This document shows positions 12,320 through 23,466 of a stretch of DNA of 64,000 bases, piece after piece. The DNA lies in assembly GCA_028571685.1 (NCBI GenBank), contig CM053141.1, positions 72,029,833 through 72,093,832 on the forward strand, in the 5' to 3' direction. Within the stretch, counting starts at the first letter, position 1, and each line of letters begins with the position of its first letter. Under the pieces are notes generated by a model. The model did not search any database and was not told the origin of the DNA. It worked only from the letters and a program-made list of their open reading frames with translations. The position numbers and the translations under genes are program-made. Source of the DNA: Heterohyrax brucei (lineage: Eukaryota > Chordata > Mammalia > Hyracoidea > Procaviidae).

Positions 12320-12477
12320 ATTTGAAAACAGCTTCATCAGTTTCAGCGCCTAACAGGCGAGTTACTTAACTTCTCTAAGCTTCAGTCTTCTCATCGTGGG
12401 TAATGGAGTATAGCATCTCCGTCATTGAGGTTGTTGTTAGGATTGTTAACATAGTCACTGGCACATTGTTAAGTGTC
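12320..12477 (+). repeat. MIR SINE
   Basis: Shows the MIR core order: gagttacttaacttctctaa, then cttcagtcttctcatcgtgg, then a gaggttgttgttaggattgt stretch and cactggcacattgttaag. Its 3' side is the target of the AfroSINE that follows. Confidence 0.75.
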
Positions 12478-12487
12478 CAATAAGCAA

Positions 12488-12644
12488 TAAATCTAGTGTC
12501 GTTGAGTCAATTCCGACTCATAGTGACCCTATAGAACAGAGTAGAACTACCCCATAGAGTTTCCAAGGAGTGCCTGGCAGATTCAAACTGCTGACTTTAT
12601 GGTTAGCAGACACAGCACTTACCACTACACCACCAGGGTTTCCT
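12488..12644 (-). mobile_element. AfroSINE with 10-bp target duplication
   Basis: Reversed AfroSINE (gagtcaattccgactcatag box; cacttaccactacaccacca head). Flanked by caataagcaa at 12478-12487 and 12645-12654. It has inserted into the 3' end of a MIR. Confidence 0.9.
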
Positions 12645-12689
12645 CAATAAGCAACAGCAATGGTTAGTTTGAGACCTACAAAATTAGTA

Positions 12690-12840
12690 TGTCATAGATG
12701 ATAGATAAATGGATGGATAAATAAATGGATTAATGGATAGATCAGTGGAGAGATAGATGATTGGACGGACGGACGGATGGACGGACGGACAGATAGACAG
12801 ATAGATAGATATGTAGGTAGGTAAGTAGGTAGGTAGAGAT
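12690..12840. repeat. Compound tetranucleotide microsatellite
   Basis: ATGG/GATA-like units pass into (GGAC)n with a GGAT variant, then (AGAC/AGAT)n, then (AGGT)n. About 150 bp, with at least four unit types in order. Confidence 0.9.
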
Positions 12841-13160
12841 ATATGTTTTTAAACAATTGCATGGCTGAGATCAGTTAGTATCATCACAAAGAAACGAAGA
12901 CAATTGAAATGAAAAGAAGATATGACTAGTAAATTTTTGTCGTGTGACCAGAAAGTGAAGCAAAATCTCCTAGAGCAGAGCTATGAGCCCTAGTGGTACA
13001 GTGCATTAACGTGTCATGAATAGTAAGGGGCACAGTTACAAATGGCTCACAAATTGTTACCTATAATCTGCTATTCATAGCACTTGAGTGTCACTGACAG
13101 GACTACACTGCACGTATAGACAGTATCCTTCAGTTGTGTCTCTGCATATCACACTACTTT

Positions 13161-13410
13161 AGAGCAGTGGTTCTCAGCTATGGCTGCACAGTAGACTTAT
13201 GTGGAACATACAGATGCCCAGACCTCATTTCACACCAACTGAATAAGAATCTCTGAAAGATTCAAGCATTCATATTCCACAGGCCGCCAGGACTGAGGGC
13301 CATCACCTTAAAGTTCTTCAATAGCTTCAAGCTTCCTAATCATACAGAGGGCTTGCTAAGATTCAGAATTTCTGATTCAGTGGCTCTAAGGTGAGGCCCG
13401 CTTGTCAATG
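13161..13410 (+). repeat. MER5-type hAT (Charlie) fragment(s)
   Basis: Begins cagtggttctcagctatggc, the MER5 terminal repeat, and includes gattcagtggctctaaggtg about 200 bp later. The two halves may be two overlapping MER5 copies. Non-coding old DNA transposon. Confidence 0.65.
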
Positions 13411-13983
13411 CCCTGTAACAGAAGACCACCAGGAATGCACCTACAATTAAACAAGTTGGGTTTGTTATCTTTTGCAGGAAGGGAGAACACTCCATGGAGA
13501 ACCAAAGCTGTGTCAGTAAAAGGCTGTTAGAAAGAATCTGTTACAGGATTTGGGCTTTGACTGATTTGCAAGAATTTTTAGGGAAGTGGGAGTCGGCTAC
13601 GGATTAGATGCTGTCAAGAAGTGATTGGGATTCTTAAGAAATGTGACCTATAGGGAGAAAGGATTAGCAAGAGCACAAGCTATAACTGGGAGAGAAGCAG
13701 CAGTCTCTTATGTGGCACAGAGAAGCGGTGTTTGCTGTTTTGGGGGTGACACAGTGACCTTGTTTTTGTCCGTGAACAGACAAAATTACAAAGTGACTTT
13801 GCATTCTCTTGTTTCCCCCCCCTCCCCCCCCCCACGGTCTCAGAGTGGCCTGGTCTGAGTTTTGTGTTCTATACAGTTTATGTTCAGTAGGAGAACAGTG
13901 TAACATAGCTGTGGATGCCAGACCGACCTTCAAGTGCTAGAGGCTACTCTTTCATTTTATTTATTTATTTTTCTTTCTCATAA
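13411..13983. other. No gene; contains a poly-C run
   Basis: Unique-looking sequence. A C-rich run interrupted by one T lies at about 13814-13834. The ORFs on both strands here (77 and 89 codons) read through it and have no known domains. Confidence 0.5.
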
Positions 13984-14030
13984 ATTAGCAGGTAATGCTA
14001 ATGGTGCTGATCCAGGGATCACTGCCTAAG
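13984..14030 (+). repeat. MER5-type 3' end fragment
   Basis: gcaggtaatgctaatggtgc followed by tgatccagggatcactg resembles the MER5 3' portion. Short, so tentative. Confidence 0.4.
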
Positions 14031-14754
14031 TGGATGAAGAGAACTGAGATGTATGTCTTGGAACAGGTATCAAAGGGAAAAAAATGCATTAGTACACCTT
14101 GTAAGAGCAGGAGTATAGAGCCTTAGGGGAAAAATCAAAACAAAATAAGAATATCATTGCCTAGCAGATAATGTACTTTGGAAAAATGGAGTTTGGCACA
14201 GGTTAGTGCAATGCACCAACCCTAAAAGGTAGGTAAGGTGGGCAATATCTTACCACACCTTCCCCCACCAGCTTTATATGTGTCTCTGCCATCTTCCTGC
14301 TTTTCTCTCTAGACTTCTTAAGCCAACATCCAATTCAGAGTCTCTATGCTTGCTGTTTCTTTGTGTGACAGTTGTCTCAGTTTTCTTCTCATTCTTACTC
14401 ATTCTTCATGTAACCTCTTAAAATATCTCTCCAGATGCCTACCTTAGCACTGTAATCCTTTAAAAAGATATATATATGAGATCAAACTGACAATAGCGAC
14501 TCTAAAAGTTAGAGGAGAAATTTAGGTAGAGAATTAATAGCAGAAGAATACTTTGGGGAAAGAGGATTAGAATGGTTACACAACATGAAGAATGTAATCA
14601 GTGTCATTGGATTTTACATACAGAAATTGCAGAATGGATGTGTATTCTACTGTGTATATTTTCACAACAAAAATAACATAAACTATTTAAAAAGAAAGTC
14701 CCTTCTGCAGAGAGTCCTTCTCAGATTCCCCAAACTAGATTAAATTCTCTCGTG
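14031..14754. other. No gene or named repeat recognised
   Basis: Unique-looking sequence with a short TA run near 14468. Nothing coding seen. Confidence 0.45.
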
Positions 14755-14940
14755 GTCACTCTGCTATTACCTTCTTCCTTTTCTTCAATGCACCAATCAC
14801 AGTTTATTATCAGATATTTATATTTATGATGGTTGATTTGCCTTTCTCCGCCACTAAATTGTGAGCTCCTTGTGTATAGGGACCAGCCGTATTTTGCTGA
14901 TGATGGTCATTTTAGTTCATAGAAGAGTCCTGAAAGGAAG
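14755..14940 (+). repeat. L2 LINE 3' end
   Basis: Reads ttgcctttctccgccactaa, then attgtgagctccttgtgtat and agggaccagccgtattttgc. This is the typical order of an L2 3' end (a 'ctgtctcccccactagaatgtaagctcc'-like region). Confidence 0.6.
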
Positions 14941-16331
14941 AGGCCCACTTCCTTCCCCAGCATGCATTGAATCACAGATAAGTCCATATTTCCCTCCTCA
15001 ACTCCAGTTTGCAATCTGCCTTAAAAACTTTCTTTAGTTCTTTAGCTTGTCAGTGACCCTCTGTTGTTTATATAGATCCTGACAAACACTTTATAATTTT
15101 TTCTATTAACTCATTGAGAAATATAAAGTGTTTGACAAGATCTATATGAGCATAAAACTTGAATTTTACATGTAACAAATCAGGATTCTTTATCAAGCCT
15201 TCCTTGCCTTGATTTAATCTAGTGGTTTTTCTTTTGGTTGATATTTTATGCTCACCGCTGGAAAGCTAGTGGATACTCACTTTGAAAAGAAACTTCCCTC
15301 TGGGCATTTCATTTCTTTGAGACATGTCTTAAGTTTGTTATTTCAATTAAATGTCCTAACACACTTTTCTTAACCCTTCTTCTGGAGTTGGACTTGACAC
15401 AGCAGTCTTCTTGGCTGTGGATCTGGGATGAAAGAAGAGATTCAGCCAAGAATGAGATCCAGGAGAGGCCTCAAGAGTTTTAAATTTCAAGCCAAACTGA
15501 GTCTTGTTCAGACTTGATTTAGTTGGCTCCCAAATTCTGAATGCAAATGTTTCAAAATGCTCGTAAAATGTTAGCAAAGACTCTGTGGACATCAAATGGC
15601 TCTCACTAAACATGACTTTAACGAGTTAAGTATAAACGAAATGGGAACATATGGATTCCATTGTGCTAAAAATACACAGGGGTTTCAAACAAAGGTAAAA
15701 GTTGTTTCTCAGTAACATATGTATTCTGGTTTGCTGAACCAAAATTGTCGGAAAGTTCTCCAAGACATAGATCAAGTCCAAGATGCAACTGGCTTCACCC
15801 ACTCCTCAAGTGTCACCAATGACTTGGCTATGCCCATTCCTCCCTTGCATTCCCAAGGAAAAGTGTTCTAAGATTCACCCAAGCTCACTGTCATTTGTAC
15901 AGACACATGTGAATGAGGCCGCATACTCCGTAAGCCTCAGGGAACGTGAGCTTCCCAAGCACAGTGAGAAGAAGCACTTCCTTTTTTCTTTATCCTAACC
16001 CACCTCTGTTTTCTCTGTCCTACCTTTTCTTCCAGGGCCTTGCCTCTGTTCTGTTCACCTAGTAACAGAGGTGATCAGCTGCCATCCTAGGTAGGTGTGC
16101 AAATCTCAAAAACCTGCAGTAGGGCAAATGTACTGATTCCTGAAGGACACAGTAGAACACAGACCCCTTAGTGTACTATAATTTTAGACACTGTCACCAG
16201 GGAGCCTTTCCTTGCTTTCCCCTGTATGCCCAGTACCTGTACTTGTAAATATGAGAAGGCCTTCATTGTATAACCATCCATTGCCCCAGAACCTTATTGG
16301 GTGGAAAAAGTAGAAAAGCAATCACTTAGAC
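14941..16331. other. No gene; contains a long imperfect hairpin
   Basis: Unique-looking sequence. A 25-bp-stem hairpin lies at 15071-15146 (see findings). Small ORFs (85 and 71 codons) show no domain. Confidence 0.5.
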
Positions 16332-16333
16332 TA

Positions 16334-16898
16334 CAAAGACTGCCAATTAAGTTTGCAAACTCATCCTAGAAAAAAGTGCAATATACCTGATTGCTGAATA
16401 TCAGTACAGTCACCTTTAAAGTACCTCCCTTGGGAAGCTATGCACTGATGCCAGTGCCTAGTCCACCCTTCAGGGGAATTTTGAAACTCTTTTTTTTGGA
16501 ATGGTTATCAGAGCTGTCATTGTATTACCCTCGATGTCCTGAATGTCATCAAAATGTCTTCCTTTCATTATTTCCTTTATCTTCAGGTAAAGAAAAAAGC
16601 AACTGGGGAGCCAGATCAGGTGATTTGGGAGGGTGTTCCAATATGTTTATTTGTTTACTGGCTAAAAACTCCCTCATAGACGACTATACAATTAAGTTCA
16701 CAAACTTGCCGCTATGCCACCATGTGCAGTGACCATTCTAGAAGGAATTCCAAAATTGCTTTGAAGGGTGGACTAGGCACTGGCATCAGTGTATAGCTTC
16801 CAGAGGAGAGTACTTCAAAGGTGACTGTAGTGATATTCAGCAACAAGGTATTTAGAACTTAGAACAATTGAGTTTGTGGACTTAATTGTCAGACCTCG
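16334..16898 (-). mobile_element. Rearranged mariner/Tc1 element with inverted arms
   Basis: TA dinucleotides bound it at 16332-16333 and 16899-16900. Terminal repeats of 30 bp match at 23 positions and share caattaagt and caaactca. On the minus strand the left two-thirds encodes the end of a mariner transposase: a PPKSPDLAPQ box (consensus PPYSPDLAPND) around 16600-16645, then a KxGNNERKTF-like stretch. The third catalytic aspartate position is lost. The right arm, 16735-16898, repeats the left arm in inverted orientation for about 150 bp. A second internal terminal repeat (caattaagttcacaaacttg) sits at 16689-16708. Non-functional. Confidence 0.8.
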
Positions 16899-16925
16899 TA
16901 TAACTCTGCTCTTCTTTTAATTTTT

Positions 16926-17066
16926 GTGTGAGCCTGGGCTACGTCTGCTAACAGAAAGGTGGGCAGTTCAAATCTGCCAGGTGCTCTTTCATAATTCTTT
17001 ACGGCCTATAGGGTTGCTATGTGTCAGATACACTGGATGACAGTGGGTTTTTTGGTTTTGGTTTTG
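16926..17066 (+). mobile_element. AfroSINE
   Basis: Head and body: ctgctaacagaaaggtgggc, agttcaaatctgccaggtgc, then an eroded gtgtcagatacactggatga box and a ggttttttggttttgg tail. Confidence 0.8.
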
Positions 17067-17277
17067 GGATTTGTTTTCCCACAGTATGTAAACGATATAT
17101 TTTAACCATAATGATAAAAAAAAATGATCTGCTGCCTTTGTTTAAGACATCCGTCAGACAGTCTTTTGGTCATATTCTACAGGCTGTGAAAATCACTGGC
17201 TCCAAAAAGCTTCAGAAAAACCATTACCACCCCTTTTGAAAAGGTAAAGTAGGTATTCGAAATCCTTAGAGGCTTCT

Positions 17278-17405
17278 GGAAGTACATGGGTGGTGCAAGT
17301 GGTTGACATGCTTGGCTCGTAACCAAAAGACTGGAGGTTCTAATCCACCCCAAAGTGCCACAGAAGAAAGTCCTGGTGATTTGCTTGCAAAAGATCAGCC
17401 CTTGG
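17278..17405 (+). mobile_element. AfroSINE (diverged, longer-body subtype)
   Basis: Contains ggtggtgcaagtggttgaca, ctcgtaaccaaaagactgga and a cctggtgatttgcttgcaaa block that marks the subtype with an extra central segment. The 3' box is missing or eroded. Confidence 0.65.
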
Positions 17406-18736
17406 AGGCCCTATGGAGCACACATAGGCAAGAACAGACGTTACCACTTGGGTAAAGTCAACAATGAAGATTTTTTTGGTCCTGGAGTTCTGATCAGCTT
17501 GTGGAATAACTTAAACTCTGTTCTTGGAGTCAACAGCTATAAAACGGACCGTGAGTGTTTAAAAAAAGCAGAAACTGGTCCCCCTACTTTGTTACCTGAA
17601 ACTGCCTTATTCCAACTTCAGTCCTTGTTTAGCAAAAAGAGGGATTGTATGCTAGGAGTTAAACAGAATCCTTTTACTATCTGTTTAATACATTGAAAGA
17701 GACATTTATGAACAGTTTAACCCTGACATAAAATGATCTCTGTCAAGCTACCAGCCAGTATAGTGGGGTGAGATCTCCTGGTGTGAAAACCTGTTACACA
17801 TAAAAATGGTGTCCAGAACCCTCCCTCCACCAATTACTCATTACCTCTAAGTACTCCCAAGCTTTCTCTAAAGATTTCTGGAGGGACCTTTGTCATTTGC
17901 TGACATCGTTTACCCGTCACCACAGCTACTCACTGGCACTGCCCAGTTGTGCTCATAGTCAATATCAAGTTCAATTACCATGAAAAATGAAATTCAATTT
18001 AATGAAGCAAACGGTTTGTTTCTAGACAACATAAACAGACAATCTTGTACATAACCCCATCTACAGTGTAAAATAGCTCTAAAATGTTCTTTTCATGCTT
18101 ATTCAAATGATTACTAGACAAGATTCACCAGGGACCATTCTAGGAGGGAAAGAGGGATTACCTCATAAATTTGTTCCAGCTCTGATTTTTACAACTCTTT
18201 TTGAGAAGATGTGCTTTGTAGGCTTGTACCACATGGCAAGTGGGAAATATTTTACATAGCCAAGTAGCCCTGTGACATCCTCGTCTCAGCCAGGATGCAT
18301 ACATTGTGAGCAAAAAAAAGGGGGGGTGGGGACCTGTTTGCTTGATAAACACAGCTGCCCTCAAAATGCTTTCCTTTGCCTTAGCTCTGGTGGTATTTTG
18401 AGAAATTCTCGGTGATCACTGACAGTAGAGGTGCAAGGGTGGTCTGCGTACATTTGTTTATCCTTGTCATATACATCCCCTCCTTTAATAAGCAGGATCA
18501 CACAGGTTTCACTGGCTGTATCCATAAAAACATTGACCTTTTTCTCTAGCACCTTAGTAAACATGAATTCTCTTGCTTAGCACTGTTGGTTCATGACATC
18601 AGTATGATAAGGTAACTACATTAAAACTCCCTAATTTAAATAACAATGTTATAAAACTGAAACATTACTATTGAAGCTACCATAAAATCTTATCAGGCCC
18701 TTCCTAAAATTTTGTCTAAATGGTTTATCCATGATG
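17406..18736. other. No gene recognised; two minus-strand ORFs without domains
   Basis: Unique-looking sequence. The 67-codon minus frame 18361-18564 (starts MFTKVLEKKVN) and a neighbouring 68-codon frame at 18158-18364 share no motif I know. A stop codon lies just upstream of the first. They could be chance or an old pseudogene. Confidence 0.4.
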
Positions 18737-19663
18737 TTGTTAGGTGCTACTGAGTCATTTCTGACTCTTAGCAGTGCAACATACAACAGGATGGAACACT
18801 GTCCAGGCCTGTATCATCCTTATAATCACTGCGATGTTTGAACCCAATGTTACAGCCACTGTATCAATCCATCTTGTTGAGGATCTTTCTCTTTTTCTGC
18901 TGACCCTAAACTTTAGCAAGTGTGATGTCCTTCTCCAGGGACTGATCCCTCCCATTAACATGTCCAAAATAAATGAAATAACATCCTCCCATTCCTTCTG
19001 CTAAGAGGCATTCAGGCTGTATTTCTCTCAAAGTGCTTTATTCCTCAGGCAGTCCATGGTATTTTTTGTATTCTTCACCAACACCACAACACAAAGCCAT
19101 CAATTCCTCTTCAGTCTTCCTTATTCATCACCCAGCTTTCACACACATGTGGTGCAATAGAAACATCATGGCTTGGGTCAGGTGCACCTTTGGCTTCAAG
19201 GTGACATCTTTGCATGTTTAACACTTTAACACAGCAGATTGGTGCAATGATTTCTTGGCTGTCGCTTCCATTGGTATCGATTGTGGATACAAGTAAAATA
19301 AAATTCTCGGTAACTTCAGTATTTTCTCTGCTTATCATGATGTTGCTTAATGGAGCAGGGTGAGGATTTCTGTCATCTTCATGTTGAGGTATAATGCATC
19401 CTGAAGGCTGTGGTCTTTGATCTTCGTCAGCAAGTGTTTTAAGTCCTCTTCTCTTTCAGCAAGCAAGGTTGTTTCAGATCATGTCACAAGTTGTTAATGA
19501 GTATCCACCCCCACGGCCTTCCTAATACCACATGCTTCTTCACATAGCCCAGATTTTTGGATTATTTGCTCAACATACGGATTGAACAATGCAAATAAAA
19601 GATACAACCCTGAAACACACCTTTTGTTATTTTAAACTACACATTGTTCTAGTTGATCAGCTA
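18737..19663 (-). mobile_element. RTE-clade LINE, 3' part (main segment of a 5'-inverted copy)
   Basis: Reversed RTE 3' end: gttgttaggtgctactgagt at the tail, and catcttgttgaggatctttc near 18870. It reaches into the reverse transcriptase region near 19570 (attatttgctcaacatacgg). It stops near 19650 at the element position just after the 'acatagatcaagaggcagtt' region. The rest of the element continues in opposite orientation at 19664. Confidence 0.85.
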
Positions 19664-19858
19664 CATCACTGCTGATATCAAGACAGACCATAGCTGAAAG
19701 CAAAGAATATTAGAAAGAAGTTTAGTTGTCTTTTGTGTTTTGTTGCCCATGCAAAGGCATTCAGCTGTGTGGATCGTAACAAATTGCAGACAACATTATG
19801 GAGAATGGGAGTTCCAAAACACTTATGCTCATGAGGAATTTGTATAAAGGTTGAGATG
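19664..19858 (+). mobile_element. RTE-clade LINE, inverted 5' segment of the same insertion
   Basis: Reads forward through atagctgaaagcaaagaata and gcaaaggcattcagctgtgt (KAFSCVD). It ends at aggaatttgtataaaggttg at about 19855. In element coordinates this segment ends where the minus segment 18737-19663 begins. The two are therefore one insertion with a 5' inversion. Confidence 0.8.
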
Positions 19859-20003
19859 TAGCCAAAATGAACCTTTTGTTAGGCCACCTCTCCTGAGTGT
19901 GAATTTTGTAAATATTTGACAGGCTTGCTTTTTTTTCTTTTTTTTTTTTTCCTGTGAGATAAGCCTTCTCTCTATGTTTCCCAGTTACTGTGTCCTTACA
20001 GAT

Positions 20004-20165
20004 ATCCTAGTGGTACAGTGGTTAAGAGTTTCAGCTACTAACTAAAAAGTCAGCAGTTTCAGTCCACCAGGCACATCTTGTAAACCCTATGGACACACTT
20101 CTACTTTGTCCTACAAGGTCACTAAGAGTTGGAATCAACTTGACAGCAAGGGATTCGGTTTTGAG
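20004..20165 (+). mobile_element. AfroSINE
   Basis: Reads cctagtggtacagtggttaa, agtcagcagtttcagtccac and ttggaatcaacttgacagca, with a GT-rich tail. About 20 bp upstream of another copy in the same orientation. Confidence 0.88.
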
Positions 20166-20183
20166 ACTTTTTATGTTCTTGTG

Positions 20184-20343
20184 GAGTCCTGGTGATGTAG
20201 TAGTTAAGAGCTAGCCTGCTAAACAAAAGGTCGTCAGTTTGAATCCACCAGCTGCTCCCTGGAAACCCTATGGGAGAAGTTCTATTCTGTCCTGCAGTGT
20301 CACTGTGAGTCTGACTTGGACAGCAATGGGTTGGGTTGGGTTT
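20184..20343 (+). mobile_element. AfroSINE
   Basis: Reads gtcctggtgatgtagtagtt, gtcagtttgaatccaccagc and a gacagcaatgggttgggttg end. Clear full-length copy next to 20004-20165. Confidence 0.88.
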
Positions 20344-20741
20344 TCTGTGTTCTCATAAGACAGTATTTATCACAAGAATAAACTATTTCTGGTCTTCATT
20401 CAGTTATTGTGGCTATTTTCTCCCTGACACAATTCATTGTGTCTAGGTGTTACTGGCCCCCTGTTCTGCTTTGAGTCTTTGCTCTGCAATCTGGCAGGAC
20501 TGTTTTCCCAGCTTCTGAACAGTAAATAATGCTTTTGCAATATGGAATAGTCCACTGTATTTCAAGAGACTTGAACTTATGTACATCATTCTTACCCCAC
20601 ATTCAATCTCAAGGTCTACTCATTGCTTCCATTGTGAAGACGAATGCACCACGGCGAGCAGGTCTGTAATACCGCTGGGAAACGGTTTCTGCTGCTTAGC
20701 TGTTAGTACTACTTTTGTTATGATAAAGGATAGATGACAAT
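20344..20741. other. No gene or named repeat recognised
   Basis: Unique-looking sequence directly upstream of the unnamed repeat. No domain in the 77-codon minus frame 20620-20853. Confidence 0.4.
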
Positions 20742-21180
20742 GATAATTTTTCCAAGATCCAAATTCAAAAATCCAGATTTTATTTATTTGTGCTATAAAT
20801 ACTGCTAGGGGAGAACATATAGTCACAGCATTTTGTAGTAAGGAGGAATGCATTGTCCAACATTTTAAAAAGTTTTATGAAAAATCATAAAATGGCTAAC
20901 AAGGAGACTAGAATAAAATGTATGTGCAGTCATTACCACTCGTATTTTAGCACTACCTTTGTATTTTACCTCAGGTTTTGCAAGTTTTCAGAAATAAAAT
21001 AATTTTTTTAAAAAAAGCTTTTATTGTTGACTCATACAGGTGAGATTTGCTGAATTACTATGTCTGGTATCCACTAGGACATACGTGATCCCAGATAATG
21101 GGTATCAAAATCATTTAAAAAAAAAATCTGAATTGGTGCTTTAAACAGCATGACTTCCGTTACTGGAAGCACATGGTATT
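20742..21180 (+). repeat. Unnamed interspersed repeat, copy 1
   Basis: Shares collinear blocks, in the same orientation, with 61202-61565. Blocks include tgataattttt at the start, ctaacaaggagactagaata in the middle (20 identical bases), an aaataaaat block, and a ttgctgaattac / ctaggacatac stretch near 21048-21090. I do not recognise the family. No ORF of interest. Confidence 0.7.
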
Positions 21181-23219
21181 CGCAAAAAAATTCACAGTAG
21201 AAAACAACTGTCACCAAAGGTTTTAAGAAATGTAGGGTTAGTTTGACTTATAACCCAAACAGTCCTGACTAAACTATCCTTGCAAATATCCTCTTTCAAT
21301 ATACCTGGAGCTGCAGAATATAATCTAACACTACCCTACCTTCAATGATCATCTTCTCTCATCTAAGTAAATATTGCTCATTATCCCTCAAAGTGCAGAT
21401 TGTCACCTGACAAACTTGGTAGCTCATTGAGGCCAGTCAAATTGTCTCATCTCTGAGACCTAGTCTAGTAGGAGTTTTAATAGAAGCTCAGTGGAATGTT
21501 GACTGAGTTAAATTACTCTCTGGTTGGCTCTGCTGTTGACTTTTCAACAGTGCTCATCTCTCTACCTTCCATGTGATTTTTCTGCTGTCTTCTTCATGCT
21601 ATTCAAACCTAGTCACTTCCCAAGGCCAAGAAACATCTGCATTAAAAGATTTGTGGTTTCAATATCCAATCTAAATTCTTTTGTCCTCTTTTTAAGCACC
21701 AATGCAGTTCAATTCAATGCCTTCCTAAACTATTTATACCAGTCATTCATTTCTGGTTCTTTCATAAATCCTTTGCTAATCCTTCCATTATACTGAAGTT
21801 CTTGGAGTCACCTTAGTTTCTGCAAGTCAGGGAGAAGAACACTTAAACAACGTGTAGGCACCCTAGACACACATAGGCATGCAAGTACACACAAATAAAT
21901 GTCCAGGCTCACAAATCAAATTAATTCTCAGCATTGAGACTCAGTGGGAGTTCACTGCAAGTAGCTTTCATTGAGCAAGAATCACAGGTAATCAGTCTTT
22001 GCAGCTTGTGAGCTGGTAAATGCTTAGTGGTCTTGATGAAAAGCCTTCTTTGTCCACTGAGTTATTAATGTGCTTGTGACATTGTATAATTAGATAACAC
22101 AAAGCCCTAAAACTTTACCAGCAACTGAACTCCTCCACCCAATGTGAAAAATAGGTCTCAGTTCTGTCTCTCACAGCTATTATCTATGCTATTAAGATTT
22201 GTGCACTTTAGGTTAGCAGGAAACTTGCTTGGTAAGGGCCACCTTTCAATCAGAGGCTTTACCACTTTATATAAAAATTAAAATCCTACCTCACTGCTCA
22301 GTGGTAAACAAGACAAAGTAATGCAAAATCCACTCCTATTTCTGAGGTCATATGAGGCTGTGAGAATGTAATTCTGAATACAAGCTCTAGTTTTCTCTGG
22401 CTACAAAGTGACAGACCACATGTAAGATTTCTATCTCCGGTGGTAAGTGTATCTTTTACTGCCTTTTATCAGTGCAAATTATGGTGCATCAGGTACTTAC
22501 TTAACTATAACAGGAGGGGTCAAGTAGATAATTAATGAGAATTAATCTGTAAAAAGGAATAAAATCTCCAATTTGAATCCTGGTTTATGACTCGGTTTAT
22601 TATACAAGTGTGAAACTTCAAAGGGAGCTCACTCAATGTGGCAATTTAATTACATTTTATTATATTTAAGAGCTTTATGGAAGTGTTTCTTGCTGGCAAG
22701 AAACATTTTTGAGAACACTTTTCCCATCTGCAAGCTGCTCAAGGCCCCTGTTCCCAGGGCAACTACAGAAGGGAGCCGCTTGCACCTTTCTTCTATCTGA
22801 ATGAGAAGGTGCCAAACAGCTGCTGGGCGGGACATTGGCCTAAGGAGTGGCCAAGGAAAACTTTAGAGAATAAAGGCACAGGACCCTGTGATCCACCTGT
22901 TAGAGACTCTCCTTGTTCAAACCTTCCAAAAGGCAGACTGGAAAGCTTGTGTTTAGGCGCAGCCTTTTAGGCACCCAAATAGGAGACGTGGTTCTTGTGG
23001 TGATCTTAGAGATAGCTACTTTCACCTCTGGGGAAAAAACTACAGAAAGGTGAAACACAGGTGTCTCCTTTCCTTGTAGCTTAAGGCAAGAGAAATCTGT
23101 CAATCGCGTTGGGTTTGAGCACATGGAGGAGACTCTTGAATTACTATAGTGATTTCCAAACCTGTTATCTTTCTTAGAGGATGAAATTCTGGAAAAAAAG
23201 AGTATTAAGATAACATGAC
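21181..23219. other. No gene or named repeat recognised
   Basis: About 2 kb of unique-looking sequence. The 90-codon plus frame 21524-21796 and the 111-codon minus frame 22900-23235 show no domain. The stretch at about 22720-22990 is GC-richer than its surroundings, which makes it a candidate for a conserved noncoding element. Confidence 0.4.
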
Positions 23220-23325
23220 CTAGTGTCTGAATCAAGGGCTCGGGACCAGGGTTCCTCGCATCTGGTTCCAGCTCTGGTACTGACTTGTTCTATGGCCTTG
23301 GGCAAAGCTGCTTAGCCTCTGTACT
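23220..23325 (+). repeat. MIR SINE 5' half
   Basis: Reads cagctctggtactgacttgt and ctatggccttgggcaaagct, the MIR core region in forward orientation. Confidence 0.7.
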
Positions 23326-23405
23326 GAATCTGCCCACTGCTAAAATGACAGAGAAGATGCCATTCATACTAGTTTCATTGGAATATTTTGCAGGCATGTT
23401 AAAAA

Positions 23406-23466
23406 CATGTGTGTCTGTGTGTGTGTGTGCATGTGCGTGTACGTGCATATGCATGCGTGTGCGAAA
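23406..23466. repeat. Imperfect (GT)n / GTGCAT microsatellite
   Basis: Alternating GT units broken by GCAT and GTAC. The 87-codon frame here is a by-product of the repeat (VCVCACACTC-like). Confidence 0.8.

Noticed and set aside
12983..13020. Possible AfroSINE head (gagccctagtggtacagtgc)
   Set aside because: About 35 bp resemble a SINE head, but the following sequence departs at once, so I did not list it as an element.
18361..18564. 67-codon minus ORF (MFTKVLEKKVN...) as a possible gene or exon
   Set aside because: No family recognised, a stop codon just upstream in frame, and no splice or promoter support seen. Kept only as a note under the 17.4-18.7 kb block.
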